This document shows, one piece after another, positions 22,767 through 35,700 of a DNA stretch of 64,000 bases. Under the pieces are notes generated by a model. That model was not told the DNA's origin, searched no databases, and saw only the letters and a list, made by a program, of their open reading frames with translations. The translations under genes were made by a program, and so were the position numbers. The stretch comes from Tubulanus polymorphus. Taxonomy: Eukaryota > Nemertea > Palaeonemertea > Tubulaniformes > Tubulanidae. Each line of letters begins with the position of its first letter. The first letter of the stretch is position 1. The stretch spans positions 23,032,001 to 23,096,000 of the forward strand of contig NC_134025.1 of NCBI RefSeq assembly GCF_964204645.1, given 5' to 3'.

Positions 22767-25700
22767 TATAGTAAATCCCTACACAAGTCCGAACTGAAAG
22801 TAATCTAGTCACAAGATTTTCCTTATTGTCATCTATCAGTCTATGAAGTAAATCAGCAGACTCGGCTGTTGTGGATGGAAACCTCAAACAAATAAAACAC
22901 TAAGTGAAGTAATTTGTTCCATTATATTCTTATGTTATTCCACTGTACTGTTAACAAGATTTTTACACGTATAAAGTAAAACAGAACATTAAACAATGCA
23001 TGTACAGGGCAACTACTGATAGTAGTACATCACATTACAATGATAGGTATATTATATACTATTTTCAATTAAAATAACCTCAAATCAATAAACTACAGAA
23101 TACAGAAGTATAATATAATGCCAAGAAATACTTGTCATGTTTTCTACTGACATGGTAGGGCAAGGCAGATGGGTAAAAGCTCTAATTGGCCCACTCACAT
23201 ACCTTAAGTGATGCCATATGCAGTCATCTTGTCCCCCCTTTACTGGTTTATTTTGATTCAACATCGTCGAAGATTGATGTTTTATTGCACATCTTATTTT
23301 GACACATTTTCACTAAGATTCATATCATTAGATCAGGTTTTGACAACTGGTGCTTGCCATTTAACATGATGCTCAATTTAAATGTTTTATAGGGTATTCA
23401 TTAATTCAAGCCACAGAGGAAGATACTATAACCTTTTTAGTAAAGGCCAAAGTGTCAATTTACTCTTCATACTATTAAGGGTGATGAATTATCCCATCTA
23501 TAAACTGGCCCTCGATCATCTTTTGGTAAAAATCATAACTTAAGGCAGGTTTTGATTGAACGTATACCGTTTATGAAGAGCAAACTCTTGAAATTAAAGG
23601 TACCTGACTGAATAGTATTCAGAGACAATTGAAACCTGCCTAAGATAATGTAGAATATCCCAGTACTATATCACTGAAATTTCTATAATACCTTAATTCT
23701 TTTAACAAATTTCTCATATAGATAAAAGTGTATGAATATAAACTTCACAAAAACAAAACCTTGTTTAACGACAAACAAAACAAAACAATTACATTAAAAC
23801 ACAACTGCGAACATTTTCACTATTTTCAGCTTTTCAGTTGAAACTTATATATATGTATATTTCACTTTGTAAAATAAACCAAATAACATCATCATGAATT
23901 ACACATCCCGAACAAATGATGCCTATAATGGAAAGAATGAAAAAGCATCGTCTATGAGACAAATACCTAGTGTATGTCACTGTTCCTAAGTAAAATGACT
24001 GCTAATGGTGGGATGGTTTTGGTTGATAACCTATCACAGAATTGGCACAACCGAAACATAAGTTACTACTGCAATACAATCATATGTACACATATAAGTG
24101 AGTAAGATGACGAAGATCTTGCTTTAAATTGCTATAGAAAGATACTGATACACATTATCAACGTATTGGTATAGACTGTTAGTTTTTGCTCTCTGTTGCT
24201 CTACTAAACTGTTTGACACGAACTCTAAGTTTTCACATATACATACTATATCCAAACTTAAACATTAATTAACTACTCGTGCATTAGAAAACACATTTAT
24301 AGTAGTACAACTGGTAATTTCTTTGAAATGACATATTCTCTTGTCGCTTTTACACGGCGATCAAGTCTGTATACATTAGTGAGTTATACTACATCATTTA
24401 AAAGCAGCTAAAAACAGTGTACCATATGTATACTTTCATCATAACGTTTTTTAAATAATATTGTATGTACTTTTTGACTAGTTTTATTCATATTCTGCGG
24501 TAACATTTCGAACAGCTATACATATAATCTAATCTAAAATCCTTGTCAATATGTTATACGTACATTTACAATGCATAGATGATACTGAAGTGTATATATG
24601 CAACGCAAACAACAAAAAAATACTTCAAACTGACTAAAAACTGAACAGCGCTGGGCCCAATCTAATGGTCTGATTATTCTAACCCCACACATATTCTCTA
24701 GTAAATTTTTCAGAGGGGACTCCTTATTTCAAAATCTTCACCATTCTAGCTTTGCACATGTCTAGTACTCACCAGGGCAGCTTCCACAACTTTATAAGTA
24801 TCCTCATTTGCCCCAGAGATTTCCACCCTGGATCTAACTTAGATAAGCCGATCATAGAGGTTAAACCAAAACAAATCCATTTGAATTGTAATGTTAACTA
24901 TTTTCGGGTACGTAAGCGCTACATATTCAGGTAAGTGCAACTCTTGAGCTGTGTACTATGGTAAGTTGTTGTTAGATGTACATTTGATTTTACTAATATA
25001 CCAGTAGCATTATACATTTAACCATCACATCGACTACAGGTGGGTAAAATGCACATATGACCAGCACTCGGAGAGCTTACAATGTGTTTATCATAAGAGC
25101 ACTTATCCTCAATTACATGTACATAAATGCACCACCACTTACCAACACCGGCAAATATACCATTATACCAATTACACGTATCATAGATACAGGAGTTATC
25201 ATATCATGTCATAGAACATATCATTACATCATTAGAAACATTACAATTTTGATGAACTGATGTTACTACGGTGGTGGTTTTGTAATCATCAATGGTAACA
25301 AAAGTTGAATCATATGACAATAGGTTTGCAAAGCTTTGACATCACTATCTTTTCTGTAATATATAAGTTCTAGGTCCAGTTCTAACTTTGATCATACGGT
25401 TAATCCAACTCTAAACCAGTTGAGTTAAGTCTGGGGTTAAATCTAAAACTGTGGTGTGGGTATGGGTAATAATAATAAAATAATAATAAAAAAAATAATC
25501 AATAATAATAAAAAATACCTATATCTAAAATAAAAATGCAAATGTTCCTCAGATAACAATACAATGCAATACCATGATATAAATGACAAGAAATACTTCA
25601 CTATTCTGATACCGTCAATAACTATTGGGTGCGGCTGTAAACTATGTAACTACCAGTAATCTAACCATTTTCTTACAAAATTCTTAAATAATATTCAAAT

Positions 25701-26706
25701 TATTTTGTTAACTATCTGACTTTTTCAGCGGGTCAACGCATACACGCAATCACGATTTGAGTTGTCTAACTAGAAAATCAACATACTACAGGTGTACCTC
25801 CATTCTATACCATGAACAGTTTATAGCAGAAGTGTGTAGCTGCTGAGTTATTATGCCGACCTTTTTTCTTAGGATGAAATGCAAGCTCAGTTGATTCATA
25901 TCAATCAATTCTACATTATCTAACACTGAAACTGAGAGTAGAAAAGTTTTCAATCGTCCTCAAATAGATGGCGCTCCGGATCCATCGATTCAGTTTTCGG
26001 CATGAGATGTCCGTGAGATTTCAGGAAATATGACACAAGCGATTCCTCCACGATATAAATGTATGTACAAAGCGTTTCTATGAAAGCTACTCATCCATTC
26101 AGTATTTTTGGTCCTTTGCGCTGATGTAAAGTTTGCATGACAAGAAAATAATTGCTGATGACGAACGCGTATTGTATCATCTAAACAATGAAGAACTGAA
26201 GTACGGTAACTAAGTAATTCCTTGTATAACGATGATGTAAAACGGCAGTGTTTCGAAGGCACAGACCATAAGAATGAGTACCTTAGACAGTTCCATTCAC
26301 TGAGCGATGTGAGAGAAATCCTTAACGTACTTCTTGGCACATCTGAAAAAAGAAAACATTTCAGTAGTTATCACTTTGAGGATAATGAATTAAACCGCAT
26401 AATCATTTTGACAAGCTAAACCGGTGATTCAAATGAGATCAATTCACTCATACAGAATGAGGTACCCGGTAGTCGCTCAGTAACTCTGGTAATTCATTAA
26501 CATTAAAAATAAGATAAGTGGGCAGGAAAGAGCTCAGCCTTATTAATACCCCAGCCACCCGACACCTCCTGGCATCAGATTAACAATATTGTGGAAAATA
26601 CCACACACGCTTTCCTGTTTTTGCCAATTGTGCAAACTTTGAAATGAATTCATTGATTGATGAAGGTGCATTATAAACGGATATTCATGAATGATCTTAC
26701 CTAAAC
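22767..26706. other. 3.9-kb region, probably stoned 3' UTR and intergenic
   Basis: AT-rich with no supported coding exon. Part of it should be the 3' UTR of the stoned-like gene on the minus strand; reverse-strand AATAAA (TTTATT) occurs for example at 24483-24488, but I cannot say which site is used. An A/T microsatellite (AATAAT units) lies at about 25467-25517. Open frames at 25990-26340 and 26222-26419 overlap each other on opposite strands and look random. Confidence 0.45.
25467..25517. repeat. AAT-type microsatellite
   Basis: Interrupted AAT/AATAAA repeats over about 50 bp. Confidence 0.8.
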
Positions 26707-29700
26707 TCACGACGAGTCTTCCTCGTGATCAGACAATGCATCGTCAGACGGCCCCATATCGACATTTTCCAATTCGTGCGTGTGATCGATTTCGACTTTA
26801 TATTCGTATTTCGCGATGTAACGCACCCATTTCTCCGGCGGATTCGGATTATCGACGGATATCGAGCGAACAGCCGTACGAGAAACTGTCGAACCCGGCA
26901 TCGTGTATTCGACTTCGGCGTATTTCTCGTACATCTCTGGAATGTCGTCGTGTGCACCAAGATCGATTCGACACACAAACAAATGCGTTTTATAAGCACC
27001 TGAAAAAAAATGGAATAAATTCATACGAAATAATTGTTCTGGTTGGTGGAAATATGCAATCAGCAATCTACATCAGTAGGAAGATACTTTACAATTCATT
27101 ATAGAATAACGGATTATGTCAATTATCACTGCCCGTGAAATCATCTAATATGCAAATTAGTGTTTAGTGAAAATGATGAAATCCATCAACATCTGGAGGA
27201 ATCTCATACATGGATGAAGCATGACTACATAGAATGATAGATGGATAACCCATTAGCATTGAAGTTCAGAAACTCAGCTAAATGTCAAGTTCCATCGCGA
27301 TTCCTAAAGAGGCTCATTAACATAGAAGCAGACGGCGTGGATTGATGAAGTTGCTTTTATACAGAATTGATTAAGTTTCAGCACAACGACAACGTCAGAG
27401 ATGTACGTTGCGAAGAATCAGCCGGGCAATAATGTCTCTAATGTGCCATGTTGGTGATAAACAATCGCGTTAATTCGTTCGTAAAATACTCGTGTTCGCA
27501 CCTTTTCTGATCCTGTACAAAAATCATTAATTTCATCGAATGTAATCAGTCACTTTTACTCAATAAATGCCCGTGACTTATTCTTTAGCACTCCTCTGAT
27601 TTTTAGCAACGAAACGCTGAAGATCGTGAGAAGCATAGCTTACATATTGCAGGATTTCTTTCATTCCAACAGGATTCAATAAACTAATTCTGTCAAGAGA
27701 ATAAGCTGTTAACCTTCTAATTTCAAAATGAGCTATATGATAGAAATACTATTGAATACACTAGGCCCCCCTATTTAGACAATAAACTAGGTATATTCGA
27801 GTAACCGTAACATCACTTTGCAGTGCGATTCAGTCTACTATCTACTGATTCAGCGTCATAATCTTACCATGATGTCTTTCGGGTAATCTTGCAACTCGCC
27901 ACACAATGGCTCGGTGAATGTGTTCATATTTAGCTGATCCGACGTCGACTTCAATCAAACTCGGAGTAGCGAAACCTTGAGCCATCATCGTCAAGCGTTC
28001 GATACCTTTGATTTTTCCCGGTTTGCGCGTGGCCGATTTCACGGAACCGTACCCAAAGCGCTTTTCGATGCGAAAGAGATAAATCCAACTTTCGGGAATC
28101 GGGAACCGAATTTGAATGTCCTCGCATGGTACCTGTCCTTCTTCCGTGTTACTGCTATAGTAACCGGGAATGATCACATCGGCGCGAATTTCGACGAGGC
28201 TTTTAGTCACTTTCTGTTTGACGTGTATCTGGAGTGGAAGCTCTTTGTTTTCCTTTAACGGTACACGAAATCGCATCAGTTCAAACTGACAAGCATCGAG
28301 CGGATGAAATCGGATCGTTCGCGATTTCTCATACGTCGTGATGTCGACGGTCGAGTGAAATTCGCAGTCCTGAATTCGAATCCATTCTTCGGTTTTCACC
28401 GGAATGATATCGTGACGCCCGACGACCTCACGGCCGCGACGTCGCTTGTCGTTAATACCTAGTTCGCAAGCCGGCATTCCGGTTACAAACGCCAACACGA
28501 ATATCCTTACCCTAGCTTTTTTCCAGATAATGTGCCCTTCTTTGTCGATTTCGCAGAAGAATTCATCCCAAACTTCGGCCGACACTTCGTCTTTCGTATA
28601 CGATAAAGTCTTATCCCTATGCACATCCAATTTCATCAAAGCATCCTCTATTTCCCAGATGAAACTACGCAATAAGTCCTCTCGTAGTGAGCCGAATTTC
28701 AAAAGTTCAGACGTTTGAGGAGCGTGATCAAGAATCATCGTCGGTTTCGGTTTTCGAACGAGATTTTGTAAATTCTGAGGAGTGATACGTTCGGGGCGTA
28801 TACCGACGCGCTCTTTGTAGAACACGTATTGAATCTTCACGGTGTGAATTTTGCCGAATTGATCGTAATGCTGTAAGGTTTCCTCCGACAGAGAGTAACA
28901 AGCTTGAAGTGGCAACTCTTGCAACGTTGCTTGCGAATTCGCCTTGTCGTAAATCTTGATAATTAAATTCGCGTCCGATCGATGCAACCTAACGTAAACC
29001 TGTTTCCAGAAACGATTCGCCGTTAGCTTTTTCTTCGACGGCTGACGAAGCATCAATTCATAGCCTTCCAATTCATATTTCGGATGAAAATCGCCGAGAT
29101 CGATGTGCTCCGGCTCTACTTCCGAGTCGCTACTTTCATTCGGATCGACTAGAGGGGGAAGCGGTACCGTTACTACTGACTCACCATTTGCATTATCGAC
29201 GCCATCGTTTTGAGGCATTTTGTCAAAATCTGCGAAATCTGATTCAGGCTCCGGTTCATCTTCACCTTCGGTCTCAGACGAATCTTCGTTGAACGGATTG
29301 AATCTAGGCGGGGCATCTATTTTCGGAGGTGGAGGAATGGCCATAGCCGGTGCCGCGGTGATATTAGGTTTAGGACGAGCGATCGGTTGATGGTAAGTTT
29401 CTGTATGGCCGAGCCCATTTGGATGCTCATCGCTCGAAGCCGGATGAATCGTCTGGAAGATATCAAACGTACCTGATGATTGATGCTCTTCATCAGGTGC
29501 GCGGATATGGAAGCTTATCGCCGCTTTATCCACTTCAGGACTGCTGTCCTCACCACCAGATGGTGAGTCTATAAACGGATTTTTCTTCTTTGCATTTGTC
29601 TCGAGATCTAGGCCTAAATCAGCGGTCGTACATGTATTTGTTGTATCGACGTCAGAAGCAAACGGATTTTTACACACTAGATCGTCGACTTGGGTGAAGA

Positions 29701-32700
29701 AAGCAGTGGCTGCAGCATCGGTAAATAGATCGGTAGTGAATGTATTATCATCGCCAGCATCGAGTTGGACTTCGCTTGTTCCCCAAATATTGTCGCTTAC
29801 ATCACCTACGGCGGCTACCTCAATGTCGTCATTACCCGAACGCGGATCAAAGAACATATCGTTGAAATCGACGCCTGCCTTTGAATCGTTCATCGCGCTG
29901 AAATCGACCCAGTCGTTCAGATCGGCTTTGGCCTTCGCGGATCCAGGCTCCACAGTTGCCGACTCATTCATAAACAACTGTTGACCAATGTCATTATTAT
30001 TAGGGGCGGTGCTTTTAGCGCTGAAAAAGTCATCGGTTCTAGAAACCGACGGATTATCATCAGCGATAGGAGGTGGTTCCGCCGTCGTTATGATATCAGT
30101 GAGGAAAGTTATGATATCGCCACCAGTCACTGCACTACTATTGTCTGCACTGAAAAGTTGACCAGAAGCAACAGGCTGAACAGGATTCAATACGATAGCA
30201 TCGACAGTATCATTTGCATTTCCAGCATCAAACAGATCATTATTAGTTGGCTGCGCACCGTAAGCAGGCCCAGTAAACATACCACCACTATCAACCGTGG
30301 GTGCTTCACGTTTTATTAATTCTTGCGTCTCCTCCAGTTGCTTAGTGACTTTGCTCGTGTCGAACGGATCGAAACTGCTACTTTTAGCAATACTTGGCTG
30401 TAATACAGATCCGTCGGTCACGTCTGCAGACAGCTTGCTGTCCTTTTTCAGCGGTTCACTGCGTACGGCTAAGAAGTCGTCGAAGTCATCCGTGTCACAA
30501 GGAGTGACCGCTTTCGTGGCGTTAATGCCGAAGAAAAGAGCGCTAGAATCGCTACCACCATCGACATTATCGGATCCGGATAGTTTGAACAAATCTAGTT
30601 CAGCAGCTGGTTTGATTTCGGGCGTTTCAGCGATGCCGAGAAAATCGTCGACGATCCGATCGGAAACTGAAGATCCAGCAGGCACATGGTGAATGTCAAA
30701 TTTACCGAAACTAACCGGCGATGCCGCACCGGATGAACGGCCGCTAGCGCCATCTGCTTGGTGATCGGCATACAATAAATCCGAACTAAAACCACTCGTT
30801 TGTTCGTCCGAGTTCAAAACGCTATCGAGTCCTAGCAAATCGCTATTCATTTTCACAGTTGGTTCGTGAACGAAATTGTCACTTTGGTTAATATCTAATC
30901 CTAGCAGGTCGGCAGTTGATGCATATGGTTTTGTACCATCGACGGGTTCATCCAAATCATCGATGCTAACGCGAGGAGTATTTTGCGGAGGCTGAGGCGG
31001 GGCGGGTTGATTCTGGAGCGACGCGGGAAGTCGTACGGTTAGATCTAATTCCGGAGATTCGCAACGATTATCGGTGCTGGTCGCGTTCTCCTCGACCGGG
31101 TGTTCTTCGGGCGGCGGTTCGAATTGAACCCAAGATCCTGGCGGCGGTTTCACAGCGCCAGTCACCTCGATCGTTGAACTCTCAGTTATCGAACTAGTTT
31201 TCTCCAATTTGTTCAAGTTTTTCTGCGTTTCCGACACCGTTTGTTGTATACGGCTTTGCATTTGTTGAAACGCTCGCCATTCTTCTGAGTCCTCGTCTAA
31301 TCGTTCTTCGTACGGCACGAATTCGCCTTTCGACTCGTCGTATTTTTTCCCGCTCGATATAATATCCTCTAAATTGTCGTCGCGGTCTTTGTGTTTGTCT
31401 TTCTTCTTTCCGAATCCGAATATCTTCTTCGGACTGCTGCCTAGCAAAGTGGAGACTAATCCTTTGGAAGATTGTTCGTGGTGGGGAGACTTTTTCGCGG
31501 ACTTTCCTGAGAATAATCTTTCGGCGATTGATTTGGGTTCTTGAAGAAATCCTGAAGCTTCATCGAGTGAATTGTTCATCTTGTATGCTGGGGCACTATC
31601 TGAAAGTATATAAAGATCCTGGTGATTTACAATAAAACCTTTGACGCAACACATTTTCAAGCACAGCCTGTAAACACAATATCAAAACTCTGCATCATAT
31701 GAGAGGCAGCAAGGATGCTGGAGATGCTGACAGAATATTGATACGATGATACTGCCTGACTAATCGCATATTGATGGCTACAGCCCCATCGACCATTTCT
31801 ATGATTTATCCATCATTTATCCTATTCAATACGTCACATATATCACTCTCACTAAGAGTAATCACATGTTTGTAGTAAAAGAATAGATAACATCAATCTA
31901 TTGATTCGAAATCTTAATCGATTAATCACTTTTTTACAAAGATCTTATGCAGTAATGCTTTGATGTCACTACTCGACGATTTGGCCCGTGCCAAATTGGC
32001 ACGGATCAAGACGGATCTCGATACTAAACAATGCTTAAACAAAGCAAAGTGAGTCACTTCCAGAACCAGTTGCAACTCCACTTCAATAATTTGACATTTG
32101 GCACATTTTTTGTAGGGCCAAATTTTCCCTGAGCCAACCAGGCAAGGGCTCATTTGGCACCCGTGTGAACAGTTGTTCTGGCCCTAATTTGGCATCAGAC
32201 AAAAAGGCTTGTGTAATCGCGGCTTAAGCCTATACAGGTGTCTCTTTAATAGTTTATAAGTAATCTCTCCCCGGGGAGAAGTATGATATCTAAATTTGCC
32301 AGGTACCCTATTTCCCCTGGGTCCTGAGAAACAGTGTGGATTAAGCAGATTCCATCGCTCTACCCGCTAACCTTTGGTTATGAATGGTGATATGACAAAT
32401 ACAACTCGAATAAGTGGCAACTAGCAGCAGCGAATGAGGAAGTGACGATAATAATTATTGACGTTAATTCCCCCTGCATGGGATTTAGTAATGAAAGCTT
32501 ATTATCTCATGAAAACGTTAGACGGGAGCAAGGCAACGCTGTCACACCCAATATCCCAATACAAGCATATATGCAGCTAGACTAGCTCAGTTACCTGCAC
32601 TGATTTTTCAGTTATTGCTCATACTACAATCATAGCACGGTATATATTACAACATTTTACAAAAAGGTTAAATTTTTTATTCGGCAATGATGCTGCATAT

Positions 32701-35700
32701 AGATAGCATCGAAGCCATTGCAAACTTTATAAACCAATCTAAATATCTCCTTTTACACCGATCAGCCATAGCAAGTACTAAATGTGGCTAGGCTATGGTT
32801 ATCTGAAAAGTGGTTACCGTTAAGTGGTAAATGCATGCATATCAATTCAACATCCAATCAGATAGGGTAGCAGGAAATCATGCTTCGAAACGGATTCGCC
32901 ACCTACTTCGGGAAGAGATTATTTTGAAGTTTCGAACGGCGAAATGTCAAATTTTAGTTAAGACGCAATATCGAAGTACGCATGAATGGGATTTACAAGT
33001 TACGTGAAGATCTGATGCGAACAGCGAAGAAATTCTTAGTAAGGCGTGTGTACCCGTTTGTGATAATTAGCTCAGTCGCGAGATCGATAATGTATCCGAA
33101 GTTTCCATGGTAACATATGACATCGAAAAAGAAAACGCGAAGACATCTTTCACACGCCAAGTTTCGAAAGTAAAAATTCAAGATAATCGAAGGTTAAGGT
33201 CATTCAGAGATATTAGATTAAAAAGATACGTACGCAAGGAATAGTCTGATTTTAAGGGTAGAGTTATAGAAGGGTATACGGTATTATCACGGAAAATCAT
33301 AACAAAAAATCGAGCGCATGCCATTTGGGGAATGCACATTTATGGCGTATTCTTTGATCATACGTGAACGAATAACCATAGCATTATCAGCAGTTTCGGT
33401 ATCAAAGCGTCGAGCTAAATGAAGCAGCCCACGCCAGTCAACGAAAACGTCAATAAAATCGATACGTCGGCGATATTCGCTCGGCAGACTCGGATAGCTG
33501 ATGTGCAGCAGGTATAAGAGATGTGAATTCATGCCACGAGCGTAGGGATGGTGGATTATACGATTACCTCCATCCGGGGTTGGGCCGTAACCGAGCGTAG
33601 AAACATGCGCGGTGGGATTGATCCGAGAAATATGAGAGATGCTTTTCCATTCTTTCGTAATTTCCACGCGCTTTGTAGGCGTTCTTCCAATTAAAGGCAA
33701 CATGTTCAGGAAAACACCGGCGTACGTGCATACAAGCCGAATTAGTATCCAAAGGTTTGTAATTGGTTCATTTAAGTAGAAATTTACACGAATTTCGGCG
33801 AGAAATCATGTTCGCGACTAATTGCGTTGATTAACGAGGCCCGATCATCTCGTGTTTCGCGATGTGTGTGTCGAAGAATCAAAGATCTTAGCCGCGAGTT
33901 TACGACTGAATTTTGCGTTCGTCTCGCGAGTTATTGCGACGCTACGTCGTCTAGGCTCGTGTTATTCCACCTTTGGGAAGCCATTACCGTTGGAAAAAGT
34001 GTGTATTTATAGGAAGCGAAGAACAAATTTTCAATGTAGACATGTTTTTAAGGAGAAGCTAGCGGAATGGCAGCGGGAAGGGCAAAGGTTTTTCAGTTCA
34101 AGCATACACATCAGTAGATAGCTTCGAAACCCCGTATGACATCATGCATGAATTATGCTGATAATCGGGATCCTGAAAGAGAAGACAGTCCAAAAGGATC
34201 CCCCCTATCACCGTTATTGTGGACAAGGGAGAGCGCATGGTCGCATCCGGAAAATATTGAAAAATTTGGTGCATTATTAAGGCATCCTCGGTTATTCAGA
34301 TTACAGCACAATCTGATATTTTGTAAAGGACACACTGGTTAGAATTAGAAATTGATTGCACTTTCAAATATGGTGAAATACAGTCCAAATCTGTCCGTAC
34401 ATAAGATTTGGAAACAATAATCTATTCATTACTATAATCCTTATTATGTTTGGACAAGTTTTGATATATGAATATTTTTCATTGAGTTTTTATTAAGTAA
34501 TCATCCATAATAGTTCAGAACACAGTTCAATAGATTTTGATTAAGTTTGACTCGGTGTTGACTTAAAATTCTACCGGTGATCCTTTGGTAATTAACTTAA
34601 GCGGGGGGGGGGGTGGTGGGGGTTGGGAGTTACTGTGGAAAAATAGGGCTCAGTTGTACAATAAAATCAGGCGTATATGATATCACCGGGGTAAATAAGC
34701 AATTAGCGATGATGCCATAAATGAGGATTTATGGAGGCAGTCATTCTATATTTATCACACATTCAGGTAGTGAGAAGCATGAATAAGACATGAGAGCGTT
34801 CATATTTACCATTTCACTACACTACTACTACCACAGTACAGCATCTCTAAATAAAAAAAAAACATAACAAATCATTTAAATTCGAAGTCATGGAAATCGT
34901 GTTTATCCTCTGACCGGAATTAAGGTGATAAAAACGTGAAAGACTTCATTCTTGTTGTCCCTTTATGTTTAAGGTAAAAATATTGGGCTTCATGAAAATT
35001 TCAGACGCTCTCGTGACGTCAGCGGGAATTTTCATGTGGATGTGGGATATTGTCGCTGGGGAAACATCGCAGGCATCACTTAGGATATTTCTCATCCATA
35101 GCACCTTTTAGACAAATCAGAAAAAAAATCGAGAACTATTACAAGCCAATGTTGATAATAACAGCCGTTGATAGCCGCGTACGCCGGGGATCGGGAAGTT
35201 TGTCGAGGCAAATGACGAATCATAGCTGACATTTTCGTGCACTTGTCGTGATATTGCTAATGTTCGGTTGACATAAATGTGGCAATTGCGGCTTATTTGC
35301 GAGTGTCAAGATTAAGCAAGAGGTACAATCGATTCGAAAAGCCGAGTCCAATTCGTGCGGCGGCCATTAGTCTAGCAGCTTCGGTCTGAAATGACGACGC
35401 GACTGACAGTTCAACTTTTTAAAAGATATTTATCGATATCAACTGAATACACCAGGAATAAGCGACTGAATTAACAAGAAAATTTGGCTTAGGGAGTGGA
35501 CTAACTCTCTCCTAACCTGCAATATCGGTAATGAGCTCAAGGTATCCATCAAATTGGCAATTTTCTCAAATGAATAATCGATGAAGGTCTAGCTTAAATA
35601 TATCCATGCTTCAAATTATTAATTAATAGCTCTATTGATAGATTGATTAATAGATCTACCAGTGGAAAGTCAGCATTCATCAGTGACAACTATGTTTGTA

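Noticed and set aside
25990-26419. ORFs downstream of the stoned stop
   Set aside because: They overlap on opposite strands, lack similarity and lie in the presumed 3' UTR.
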